From: Dehalococcoidales bacterium
Lineage (GTDB): Bacteria; Chloroflexota; Dehalococcoidia; Dehalococcoidales; UBA3254
DNA length: 10,175 bases
Assembly (NCBI GenBank): GCA_028718465.1
Contig: JAQULX010000064.1
Span: forward strand, 1-10,175
Direction: 5' to 3'
Shown here: positions 1 through 6,630 of the stretch, piece after piece
Numbering within the stretch: position 1 is the first letter of the stretch
Layout of the letters: each line of letters begins with the position of its first letter
Translations under genes and position numbers: made by a program
Notes under the pieces: generated by a model
What the model saw: the letters and a program-made list of their open reading frames with translations, nothing else
Databases searched by the model: none
What the model was told of the DNA's origin: nothing

Positions 1-417
1 ATTAACCTGAACTTGAAAGGTGTAATGTATTGTACCAGGGCAGTGCTTCCTCAAATGTTAGCCCGTAAAAGTGGGAAGATCGTCAATATATCCTCATGTG
101 CCTCCAAGCTGAGCTCACCTTCAGCCAGCACTTATGCTGCTGCCAAGACCGGTATTATTGGCTTCACCCGATCTCTGGCAGGCGAGGTCGCTCGCGCCGG
201 AATCAACGTCAATGCGGTTTCCCCCGGTTTAACTATGACCAATTTCATAAAGAATATTGATACGGAAAAATTAAAATTTTTCCAATCCATGATACCGACC
301 GGAAAGGTTAATACGGTTCAGGATGTTGCCAATATGGTGGTATTTCTAGCCTCCGATGTTTCTGCTAATATCGTGGGACAGAATTTCAGCGTGGACGGCG
401 GACTGACCATGAATTAA
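1..417 (+). CDS. Short-chain dehydrogenase/reductase (FabG-like), 5'-truncated by window edge
   Basis: This is the C-terminal part of a classical SDR oxidoreductase, a cytosolic NAD(P)H-dependent alcohol/ketone or 3-oxoacyl reductase. The frame is open to base 1, so the true start lies outside the window; the TTG at 13 is an internal codon. Visible SDR landmarks in order are the INLNLKG segment (the structural Asn of the tetrad), NISS with the catalytic Ser region, YAAAK (the Tyr-x3-Lys pair), the INVNAVSPG strand typical after the active site, and the C-terminal GQNFSVDGG motif. The missing part is the Rossmann TGxxxGxG segment, about 100 residues. The gene ends in TAA at 415-417, followed by a 143-base AT-rich gap, so it need not share a transcript with the next gene. 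The family is certain; the substrate cannot be assigned. Confidence 0.9.
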   Translation: MNLNLKGVMYCTRAVLPQMLARKSGKIVNISSCASKLSSPSASTYAAAKTGIIGFTRSLAGEVARAGINVNAVSPGLTMTNFIKNIDTEKLKFFQSMIPTGKVNTVQDVANMVVFLASDVSANIVGQNFSVDGGLTMN

Positions 418-560
418 TGTTTATAGAAAACTCGCCCAATTGTGAATGTAATGCTCATTCATATGTTTTATGAAGTGTATTTTTTGGGGAAATCTCTTTC
501 TCAAAAGGTTACTTAAATATATCGGAATATTGTTGAGTTTTTAAATAAGGGGTAAATTAA

Positions 561-917
561 ATGGCAAAATATCTGTTTATTGCTCAATGCGATTGCATCG
601 ATGCTGCCCGAGAAAAAGAGGTTATCGAGTGGCTGGATAACGTTCATATTCCGGATGTATTGGCAACTCCCGGTATCGTTCGAGCTGAGCGATACGTAAA
701 TATTAATTTTGATGATAATAAGCGTCCCAAATATGTGGCAATGTATGAAGTTGAAACTGATGATATTAAAAAATTCGAAGCTTCACTTCATAAAACACTG
801 GGAAATATCCAAGCTACAGGGCGAGTATTGAAATTTGCTGTTCCTGAGCGTGCTTATCCATTTGCGACACCTTTTTATCAAAAGGTTAAAACTTTCAAGA
901 AATCTTCTGATAAATAA
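561..917 (+). CDS. Small EthD-like dimeric alpha/beta-barrel protein
   Basis: A 118-residue soluble protein without signal peptide or membrane segment. The pattern 'EWLDNVHIPDVLATPGIV' near residues 23-40, followed by a strand ending in AMYEVE, resembles EthD-like and related ferredoxin-fold (dimeric alpha+beta barrel) proteins, in which a W-x-D/N-x-x-H-x-P-D-V element precedes 'PGF/IV'. Such proteins are often found beside oxidoreductases or degradation enzymes and their chemistry is mostly undefined. The start is an ATG at 561 with AAGGGG about eight bases upstream as a modest ribosome binding site. The C-terminus is Lys-rich. It sits between an SDR and a LUD protein but is separated from both by more than 140 bases, so an operon is not evident. 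Family call is moderate; function unknown. Confidence 0.72.
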   Translation: MAKYLFIAQCDCIDAAREKEVIEWLDNVHIPDVLATPGIVRAERYVNINFDDNKRPKYVAMYEVETDDIKKFEASLHKTLGNIQATGRVLKFAVPERAYPFATPFYQKVKTFKKSSDK

Positions 918-1120
918 TACTGACCACATGGTATATATCAGAAATTAATCATAATATTTTATTAAGAGAGGCAATATTAACAAATTCCTTGACTAGTATT
1001 GGATTTGTACTTTCGAACCAAGAGTACTCAATATTTTAAGATTCAGCAATGTTAATTATTCACAAGATTATTGTTTTAAGAAAATATATCTATAAAAATT
1101 GAGATGAAAGGAATATAGAT

Positions 1121-1813
1121 GTGTCTCAGGAGCAACAAATCCTTTTTGAGAAACTGTCTCAAATGGCGATCAAGAGCTTTGCCAGGAGACATCTCACTGC
1201 CCACTATGTCTTAAATAAAGCAGCGGCCGTCTCTAAAATCTTAGAGCTAGTTCCCGAAGGGGCTTCCGTCGGAGCTGGTGAGTCGGTGACCTTGAATCAG
1301 ATTGGGATTTTCTCGGCTCTTAGCAAGCGATGTAAGAATGAAGTCATTTATCCCTTTGAGCGGGACGCGCAGGGTTATTTGATGATCAGTCAGTTACAGA
1401 GTGATGAGATGATGCGGAAGGCCATGCTCGCTGATGTCTTTCTCTCAGGTACGAATGCTCTTACTTTGGATGGTAAACTAGTTAATATGGATGGTCTGGG
1501 TAATCGAGTGGCTCCCCTGTTCTTTGGTCCCCGTAAGGTCATCATCGTGGTTAGTGCCAATAAGATCGTGAAGGATGTGGATGCGGCTTTGGAGAGAATC
1601 AAGAGAGTGTGTGCTCCCCTGAATTCTCTCCGGCATGGCATGCAGCACCATGATACTGAATTTCTGGAGCTGCCCTGTGCTAAAACGGGAGTCTGTGTTG
1701 ACTGTAGTAAACCTCAGAGAATGTGTAACTTCATCTCTATTATTGAGGGTGAATCCCATTGGACCGCTGGTCGCTTGAATATACTTATCGTTGGTGAACA
1801 GTTGGGTATATAA
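1121..1813 (+). CDS. LUD-domain protein (LutC/YkgG-like)
   Basis: A 230-residue protein of the LUD (formerly DUF162) superfamily, whose best-known members are LutC/YkgG and the N-terminal domain of LutB in lactate oxidation. Recognisable features are 'VGAGESVTLNQIGI' near residues 50-63, a 'DVFLSGTNALTLDGKLVN' segment near 105-122 followed by 'NRVAPLFFGP', and a C-terminal Cys cluster with spacing C-x5-C-x2-C-x6-C ('CAKTGVCVDC' then 'RMCNF'). This arrangement is common in stand-alone anaerobe LUD proteins. The start is GTG at 1121: AAAGGA at 1107-1112 lies eight bases upstream, and the overlapping ATG at 1119 is in another frame. No LutA- or LutB-like neighbour is visible, so a role in lactate oxidation should not be assumed. 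Confidence 0.85.
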   Translation: MSQEQQILFEKLSQMAIKSFARRHLTAHYVLNKAAAVSKILELVPEGASVGAGESVTLNQIGIFSALSKRCKNEVIYPFERDAQGYLMISQLQSDEMMRKAMLADVFLSGTNALTLDGKLVNMDGLGNRVAPLFFGPRKVIIVVSANKIVKDVDAALERIKRVCAPLNSLRHGMQHHDTEFLELPCAKTGVCVDCSKPQRMCNFISIIEGESHWTAGRLNILIVGEQLGI

Positions 1814-1820
1814 CCCCAAC
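1801..1820 (+). terminator. Possible weak intrinsic terminator after the LUD gene
   Basis: GTTGGG at 1801-1806 pairs with CCCAAC at 1815-1820 around an eight-base loop, and AATGTTTTTA follows. The stem is only six base pairs and overlaps the stop codon of the LUD gene, and the T run is displaced by four bases. Location and orientation suit termination of that gene, but efficiency would be low. Confidence 0.3.
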
Positions 1821-2251
1821 AATGTTTTTAAGAGAAACGATCGTTTTGTGAATGATACAGGACTTTCGCGATTGAAATCTTAACAATAGAATAGCGCCCA
1901 GGTCATGAAAGCCGGTATTTGCGATAAAAAAACCTGCGATTATCTCGTTGTGAAGTTACCCATACAAAAGCAAAAGTGTGATCCGGATTCATAAATCAAT
2001 TTGTTATCTGCCAGTCAAAATCAATTCTCTGGCGTTGAATTAAGCAAGGTAGCTCCAGAACCTTTCACAATTTTTGTGTAATTCTCCAGGAGTAATTTCC
2101 CCAGAATAATCTGTTGTTGTCCACCCCACCCGCCGGGTTTGGGGGTTTGACTATAAGCGAAATTGGGGGTAAAATCTCACAGTTAACCATATGAAAAACG
2201 AGATTCTCAAGATCGCGAAATTACACCCGTCGCTGCGGAATAATCAAATTT
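1814..2251. other. 438-base region without a convincing gene; probable junction or scar between two loci
   Basis: No open frame here resembles a protein family I recognise. On the minus strand, 2040-2150 is an open stretch of 36 codons that ends in a stop and reads '...VGWTTTDYSGEITPGEL...'; it might be the tail of a decayed gene or mobile element, but nothing proves it. On the plus strand, a 27-codon ORF at 2191-2274 starts MKNEILKIAK and runs out of frame into the next gene. The G-rich block around 2120-2170 is compositionally distinct. The gene to the left is metabolic, while the gene to the right belongs to a polysaccharide locus and lacks its N-terminal domain. I infer a recombination or insertion-deletion junction. 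Confidence 0.4.
2147..2175 (+). promoter_or_regulatory. Candidate sigma-A/sigma-70 promoter for the polysaccharide gene train
   Basis: TTGACT at 2147-2152 (five of six consensus bases) is followed by a 17-base spacer and TAAAAT at 2170-2175 (five of six). Transcription would begin near 2182, about 70 bases before the start of the next gene. Spacing is ideal and the site faces the downstream genes, so it can drive the gene train starting at 2252. Confidence 0.6.
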
Positions 2252-3574
2252 ATGGCGTTCAATCCGAGATGTGATAAAAATAAAAGCCCGTATTTTAATA
2301 TAGGTTATAGGGTCTTTGGACCGGCTCTTACAATTTTTACACACAAGACAGCTTTAGAGGCGCAAAAAGAAGGCCTGGATGTATTATTCTTTATTGCCAG
2401 AGACGGATATGTCTTTAAAAAAATATATGATATTCTGCGTCCCTATATTTTCTCAGGGTTATGCGGAATGCCGCCGAAATCCAGATATCTGTGCGTCAGC
2501 CGGAGGACCGTCAAGGGGGCTTCGCTGCAGAATTTGACGACCAGCCAGTTTAAGGATTATCTCCATGGGGCTCAAATCTCAAGTGCATCTTTATATATGG
2601 TATTACAGGAGCATGGATTGGAGCCTGCTGAATTCGAGAACATAGTGAAACAACACGACCTGGAAATGAACACCCCCATCTATGGTTCTGAAGCAGATGA
2701 GCGACTCTCGCCTTTGTTCAGCAATCCTGAATTCCAGGACACTGTCAAAGATCAAACAAAAGCAGCCAAAATGAAGTTAAAGGAGTATCTGGTATATGCC
2801 GGTTTTTTCGGCGCAGGAAAGGTAGCTTACCTGGACGGCCAGGGTGAGGGATCAAGCCCCTGGAATCTGGAACAGACGTTCAAAGATGACCCCGACTTTC
2901 CCGATGTGTCAGCCTTTTATTTTAACCTGTATAACCACGGCAATAATATCGATTCGGCTCATATCAGAGGAATCGCCAGCGACTGGCGTTCGGATGTCAA
3001 CCACGAAGGAGCCCTGTTTCTGGTTTTCGGAACTCTCATTGAGATTCTAACACATCCAAACCACGGGGTGACTATATCATATAAAAAATTAAAAGATGGA
3101 AGCGGAAGAATTGTCCCTGTCTTTCACCGGACTCCCCTGGAGACGCAGTACGCCCTCAGATCGGATATAATTGCCGGAATACTCACTTATGCCCGGGATT
3201 ATGCCCGGCATTACGATCTGCATCCCATGAATTGCTTGGACCTCTGGAAAAAACAAATAAAAGATATCAAACGATGGGTAGCGTATCCGCCCAAACGAGA
3301 TATTTTCTATTTAAAAAATTTTATTATTTCCAATCCAAACCTTAAAACTGCGAACAGTTTTCTGGTAAACGGGATAAAAAGGGGCGATTATTCAAGGCCC
3401 AAAAGACTACTGACCAAAATTGCCACTTCATGCTGGCCTCAGGCTGAACTGACAACCGCGGTAATGCCCGCCATGCTTTGTTTTTTTTACAATACCCTGA
3501 CAACCCGGCAGTGTTACAGACTTACCTCTTTTTTATGGAAGAAATTGTCCGGGGTAAGGATCACACTCACTTGA
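2252..3574 (+). CDS. COG5610-like (HAD-associated) polysaccharide-locus protein, N-terminally shortened and frameshifted
   Basis: Resembles the C-terminal part of predicted HAD-superfamily hydrolases of the COG5610 type that sit in glycosyltransferase loci. Visible landmarks are 'IGYRVFGPALTIF' at residues 17-29, 'LFFIARDGYVFKKIYDIL' at 45-62, 'RYLCVSRR' at 78-85 and 'AYLDGQGEGSSPWNL' at 192-206, the last matching the family's D-x-G-W-x-G-T region. In relatives these follow a HAD domain of roughly 200 residues carrying DxDxT; here the match begins almost at the first codon and that domain is absent. ATG 2252 has only a poor ribosome binding site. The reading frame ends at 3574 with a 30-residue tail that looks unnatural, whereas the -1 frame from 3481 onward continues a plausible protein to 3690. 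The gene is thus either decayed, recoded, or miscalled at a homopolymer. Catalytic function is doubtful without the HAD nucleophile. Confidence 0.65.
   Translation: MAFNPRCDKNKSPYFNIGYRVFGPALTIFTHKTALEAQKEGLDVLFFIARDGYVFKKIYDILRPYIFSGLCGMPPKSRYLCVSRRTVKGASLQNLTTSQFKDYLHGAQISSASLYMVLQEHGLEPAEFENIVKQHDLEMNTPIYGSEADERLSPLFSNPEFQDTVKDQTKAAKMKLKEYLVYAGFFGAGKVAYLDGQGEGSSPWNLEQTFKDDPDFPDVSAFYFNLYNHGNNIDSAHIRGIASDWRSDVNHEGALFLVFGTLIEILTHPNHGVTISYKKLKDGSGRIVPVFHRTPLETQYALRSDIIAGILTYARDYARHYDLHPMNCLDLWKKQIKDIKRWVAYPPKRDIFYLKNFIISNPNLKTANSFLVNGIKRGDYSRPKRLLTKIATSCWPQAELTTAVMPAMLCFFYNTLTTRQCYRLTSFLWKKLSGVRITLT
3481..3488 (+). other. Eight-T run: candidate -1 frameshift or slippage site
   Basis: The run of eight T after the G at 3480 forms a T_TTT_TTT slippery heptamer correctly phased to the upstream frame (zero-frame codons TTT 3482-3484 and TTT 3485-3487). 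A -1 slip gives TTT TTT TTA and enters the frame that stays open to 3690. The same run could instead reflect transcriptional slippage, a one-base indel mutation or a sequencing error. Confidence 0.55.
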
Positions 3575-3690
3575 CCGTGTATGCTAAATTTACATATAAT
3601 TATTTATCGATACTTAATGATGACACAGGCTCTCGAAGCTATAATAAAAAGGAGCTGAGGATTGCTGAATATGTTAGATGTCAAGGATAA
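3482..3690 (+). pseudogene. Out-of-frame C-terminal continuation of the COG5610-like gene
   Basis: In the -1 frame relative to the upstream ORF, codons from the T run onward read 'FLQYPDNPAVLQTYLF' and then 'HLTVYAKFTYNYLSILND', about 68 residues with the mixed hydrophobic and acidic pattern of a folded helical domain, ending in TAA at 3688-3690. The stop lies 20 bases inside the acyl carrier protein gene that starts at 3671, the overlap expected for a translationally coupled operon. The zero-frame stop at 3574 would instead leave an untidy gap of about 96 bases. Both points suggest this segment is the ancestral or recoded C-terminus, giving a combined product of about 479 residues. It has no good start of its own, so it is not called as an independent gene. 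Confidence 0.55.
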
Positions 3691-3943
3691 AATAAAATCG
3701 TTTATCGTTGATTATTTTGTGAAGGATTCCGGATTGGTGCTGGATGACGATCTCTCTTTTCTGGAGAAAGGAATAATCGATTCCACGGGTGTTATGGAAC
3801 TGGTATCTTTCCTTGAAACCACTTTTGATATCAGGTTGGAAGACGAGGAGATAATACCCGACAATTTCGATTCCGTTAACAAGCTGGTAAATTTCATACA
3901 CCAAAAAATGAATGGAAGCTGCCAATCATCCGCCGGTCAGTAA
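3671..3943 (+). CDS. Acyl carrier protein (phosphopantetheine-binding)
   Basis: A 90-residue acidic carrier protein. The motif 'GIIDSTGVMELVSFLE' holds the Ser (residue 38) that would receive 4'-phosphopantetheine; D-S-T-G replaces the D-S-L of FabD/FabF-type ACPs and is common in dedicated carrier proteins of exopolysaccharide and exosortase-linked loci. The acidic 'LEDEEIIPDNFDSV' helix and the closing 'LVNFIHQKM' complete the four-helix fold. I prefer ATG 3671, with GAGG at 3657-3660 upstream; a TTG at 3662 in the same frame with GGAG at 3651-3654 would add three residues. The start overlaps the preceding frame and the stop is six bases before the ligase ATG, so carrier and ligase are surely co-translated. 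It is probably the acceptor for the neighbouring AMP ligase rather than the fatty-acid synthase ACP. Confidence 0.88.
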   Translation: MLDVKDKIKSFIVDYFVKDSGLVLDDDLSFLEKGIIDSTGVMELVSFLETTFDIRLEDEEIIPDNFDSVNKLVNFIHQKMNGSCQSSAGQ

Positions 3944-3949
3944 CAACGT

Positions 3950-5500
3950 ATGTTGATTAATGATTTTTTACAACAAAGCACCGGATCATTCCCCGACAAG
4001 ATAGCTCTGGTATGCCAGGACAAGAGGCTAACCTACTCAGAGATCAGTAATGCCGCGCATTCTTTTGCCGGATCTCTGTCAGCAGATGGCTTTCAGAGAC
4101 AGGAGCCGGCAGTCATATGGCTGGAAAATTCCGCCGAATCGGTAATCTCCCTCTTCGGGATTCTCGAAGCCGGAGGTTTTTTTGTTATTATAAATCCCAA
4201 AGTAAAACCCCGGAAGTTAGATTATATACTCACGGACTGCCGGGCCGGGACTTTAATTACCGACACCAGCCATTACCGGCAGATTTGCGGGGTTGACCCG
4301 GAGGGGCGCAGCCTTCAACGCATCATACTCATTGATTATGAAGTCAATGGTAAACCGGTTGAACTGACCTCCGGTACCAGACTGCTCTCTTTCAGGGAAA
4401 TGACGCAGGGCAAAAAATCAAACTCGTTAAAGCCTGTCAGCATCGATGTCGACCTGGCCGCCCTGATATACACCTCCGGTTCAAGCGGCAACCCGAAGGG
4501 GGTAATGCTCAGCCATCACAATATGGTATCGGCGGTTAATTCCATAACTCAATACCTGGAAAATACCTCTGATGACATCGTCATCGACACTTTGCCGCTG
4601 TCATTTGATTATGGTTTGTACCAGGTTCTGATGACCTTTAAGTTTGGCGGCAGAGTGATCCTGGAAAAGGGCTTTATTTTCCCCGAACAGATAATAAATA
4701 CCGTGATCAAAGAGCAGGTGACAGGATGGCCCATCGTACCGACCATAGCTGCTCTGCTTTGCAGACTGAAAAATATCGAAAAACGTGATTTCTCCAGGCT
4801 CAGATATCTAACCAGTACGGGACAGGTCCTGCCGACTCATCATATAGCCCGGTTAAGAGAGATTTTCCCGCAGGCCAGATTATTTTCCATGTATGGATTA
4901 ACTGAATGTAAAAGGGTGTCTTACCTTCCGCCGGAAGAACTGGATAAAAAGCCCGGTTCGGTGGGAATAGCGATACCTAACACGGAAGTCTATCTGGTTG
5001 ACAGCCAGGGTAAGGAAATCAACCGGGCCGGGGAAGTCGGTGAGCTTGTAGTCCGCGGTTCAACAGTGATGCAGGGATACTGGGGATTGCCTGATGAAAC
5101 GAATAAAGCGCTTCGCACCGGCCGGTATCCGGGTGACCGTGTCCTTTATACCGGCGACTTGTTTAAAAAGGATGAGGAAGGTTATCTTTATTTTCTGGGC
5201 CGCAAGGATGATATTATAAAGACCTCGGGGCATATGGTAAGTCCTAACGAAGTAGAAAACGTATTATGTGAAATGGCAGATATTGTTGAGGCGGCGGTAA
5301 TCGGAGTGGAGGATGAGATACTGGGACATGCTGTGAAAGCTTTTGTATGTCCGGCTGATAATTCGAGGGTCACCGAAAAGGATATTATTGGATTCTGCCT
5401 TAAACATCTTGAAGATTACGCGGTGCCCAAATATATCAACATCCAGAAGTCTTTGCCCAGGACCGATAGCGGGAAAATTCAAAAGCGTGACCTTCAATAA
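3950..5500 (+). CDS. AMP-forming acyl ligase / adenylation enzyme
   Basis: A 516-residue ANL-superfamily enzyme that activates a carboxylic acid as acyl-AMP and transfers it to a thiol, here most likely the phosphopantetheine of the adjacent carrier protein. Core motifs in order: A3 P-loop 'IYTSGSSGNPKGVMLSHH' at 173-190, A5 'MYGLTECKRVSYLPPEE' at 314-330, A7 'YTGDLF' at 400-405, A8 'GYLYFLGRKDDIIKTSGHMV' at 411-430, and A10 'PRTDSGKIQKRDL' at 503-515 with the catalytic Lys509. The A5 form and the following 'GSVGIAIPNTEV' resemble ligases annotated as exosortase-A-associated AMP-forming acyl-CoA ligases. Full length, no disrupted motif. The start lacks a strong ribosome binding site, consistent with coupling to the ACP stop six bases upstream. 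No transmembrane or condensation domain is fused. Substrate unknown. Confidence 0.92.
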   Translation: MLINDFLQQSTGSFPDKIALVCQDKRLTYSEISNAAHSFAGSLSADGFQRQEPAVIWLENSAESVISLFGILEAGGFFVIINPKVKPRKLDYILTDCRAGTLITDTSHYRQICGVDPEGRSLQRIILIDYEVNGKPVELTSGTRLLSFREMTQGKKSNSLKPVSIDVDLAALIYTSGSSGNPKGVMLSHHNMVSAVNSITQYLENTSDDIVIDTLPLSFDYGLYQVLMTFKFGGRVILEKGFIFPEQIINTVIKEQVTGWPIVPTIAALLCRLKNIEKRDFSRLRYLTSTGQVLPTHHIARLREIFPQARLFSMYGLTECKRVSYLPPEELDKKPGSVGIAIPNTEVYLVDSQGKEINRAGEVGELVVRGSTVMQGYWGLPDETNKALRTGRYPGDRVLYTGDLFKKDEEGYLYFLGRKDDIIKTSGHMVSPNEVENVLCEMADIVEAAVIGVEDEILGHAVKAFVCPADNSRVTEKDIIGFCLKHLEDYAVPKYINIQKSLPRTDSGKIQKRDLQ

Positions 5501-5520
5501 GTCGGAACATGGAGAGAGGG

Positions 5521-6492
5521 ATGGAATTTCATAAAGATGTATTACGGTTGGATTGTGAGCACGAAACAGACAGGATGTGTGCTTTTATCCAGCAGCAGGC
5601 AGCGTTGGTAAAACGCGATGGTGTAGTTATCGGACTGAGCGGTGGAGTTGATTCAGCCGTTGCTTCCTCACTCTGTGTGAAAGCCCTGGGGAAAACCAGG
5701 GTATTGGGCCTGATTTTACCCGAAAAAGAGTCCAGTCCTGTTTCACAGGAATATGCCCTTAAACAGGCCCGGCAATGCGGGATGGACACCGTTATTGAGG
5801 ATATTACTCTGGCACTGGAAGGTGTGGGGGCTTATCAAAGGAGAGATAAAGCGATCAGGGAGATATTTCCGGAATACAACGACCGGTATAAATCAAAGCT
5901 GGTGCTTCCTCCGGACCTTCTCACGAAGGATACTTTTAATTTTTTCAGTTTAAAAATAAAAGACGAGGCCGGCAATATCCGGACTTTCAGGCTCAATAAT
6001 AAAAGTTCTCGCGAAATCCTGGCTGCGGCCAACACCAAACAAATTACTCGCATGATGTATCTCAACTACTATGCCGAAAAATACAACTATATTGTTTGCG
6101 GGACAACCAACCGGAGTGAATATATTCAAGGATTTTTTGTTAAGTATGGTGACGGCGGAGTGGACATCGAGCCGATAAACCACCTGTACAAAACGCAGGT
6201 TTACCAGGTTGCCGATTATATCGGAGTGATTCCGGAGATTATAAAAAGGCCGCCAAGCCCGGATACTTTTACTTTCGAAGTTACGGATGAGGAAATGCAT
6301 TTCCGCTTGCCTTATGATATACTTGACATGTTCTTATTCGCCTGGGAAAACAATTGCCCGGCTGCCAAGGTAAGCGCGGTGATGAATATAACTGAAGACC
6401 AGGTTGCCAGGGTTTTCAGGGATATTACCTCCAAATATAAAGCGACCGGTTATTTACGTCTTCCGCCTCAAAATCTGTTGAATGCGCTGTAA
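5521..6492 (+). CDS. NadE-like ammonia-dependent PP-loop amidating enzyme
   Basis: Related to NAD+ synthetase (NadE), which adenylates a carboxylate and replaces AMP with ammonia. Counting from the upstream ATG at 5509, the PP-loop 'IGLSGGVDSAVAS' is at 41-53, 'CGTTNRSEYIQGFFVKYGDG' at 197-216 carries the conserved T-x-N-x-S-E and K-Y-G-D-G signatures, and 'DIEPINHLYKTQV' follows at 219-231. It differs from housekeeping NadE by an extra segment around residues 107-175 and by a 'PPSPDTFTFEVTDEE' region at 248-262 in place of the usual P-S-A-x-L element. No glutaminase domain is fused, so free ammonia or a separate donor is needed. ATG 5521 is preferred because GGAG at 5511-5514 lies six bases upstream; ATG 5509 (327 residues) is the alternative. 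Its place between an acyl ligase and an amidotransferase argues for a role in modifying a glycoconjugate precursor. Confidence 0.85.
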   Translation: MEFHKDVLRLDCEHETDRMCAFIQQQAALVKRDGVVIGLSGGVDSAVASSLCVKALGKTRVLGLILPEKESSPVSQEYALKQARQCGMDTVIEDITLALEGVGAYQRRDKAIREIFPEYNDRYKSKLVLPPDLLTKDTFNFFSLKIKDEAGNIRTFRLNNKSSREILAAANTKQITRMMYLNYYAEKYNYIVCGTTNRSEYIQGFFVKYGDGGVDIEPINHLYKTQVYQVADYIGVIPEIIKRPPSPDTFTFEVTDEEMHFRLPYDILDMFLFAWENNCPAAKVSAVMNITEDQVARVFRDITSKYKATGYLRLPPQNLLNAL

Positions 6493-6525
6493 TGCCTCGA
6501 TAATTCTGCCGTTACGGCGGCATAC

Positions 6526-6550
6526 CCGGACAGCATCGTTGATTGTCCGG
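6526..6550 (+). repeat. Inverted repeat between the two PP-loop genes
   Basis: CCGGACA at 6526-6532 and TGTCCGG at 6544-6550 form a perfect seven-base-pair stem with an 11-base loop, followed by the AT-rich TTATTAATATAAT. A smaller hairpin (TGCCG/CGGCA) precedes it by about 15 bases. Lacking a true T run it is a poor terminator; it may be an attenuator or processing hairpin in the 138-base gap. Confidence 0.4.
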
Positions 6551-6630
6551 TTATTAATATAATATATGGAATCAAGCAGAGACAATTCGGATTCCTGAAG
6601 ATATTGTCCTGTGGAAGGAGATCATAATAT

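Noticed and set aside
441..463. Inverted repeat TGAATG/CATTCA after the SDR gene as a terminator.
   Set aside because: The stem is short and AT-rich and no continuous T run follows closely.
989..1017. TTGACT upstream of the LUD gene as a -35 box.
   Set aside because: No acceptable -10 hexamer lies 16-18 bases downstream.
1390..1822. Two minus-strand ORFs inside the LUD gene.
   Set aside because: They are antisense shadows of a clearly coding frame and lack family-like motifs.
2040..2150. Minus-strand open stretch of 36 codons containing VGWTTTDYSGEITPGEL, possibly a transposase tail.
   Set aside because: It has no credible start and I do not recognise the family; terminal repeats or a target duplication were not found by eye, so it is mentioned only as part of the scar region.
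2109..2170. G-rich tracts (GGCGGGTGGGGTGG on the minus strand) as a G-quadruplex.
   Set aside because: Tract lengths support at most a two-layer quadruplex, and there is no functional context for it.
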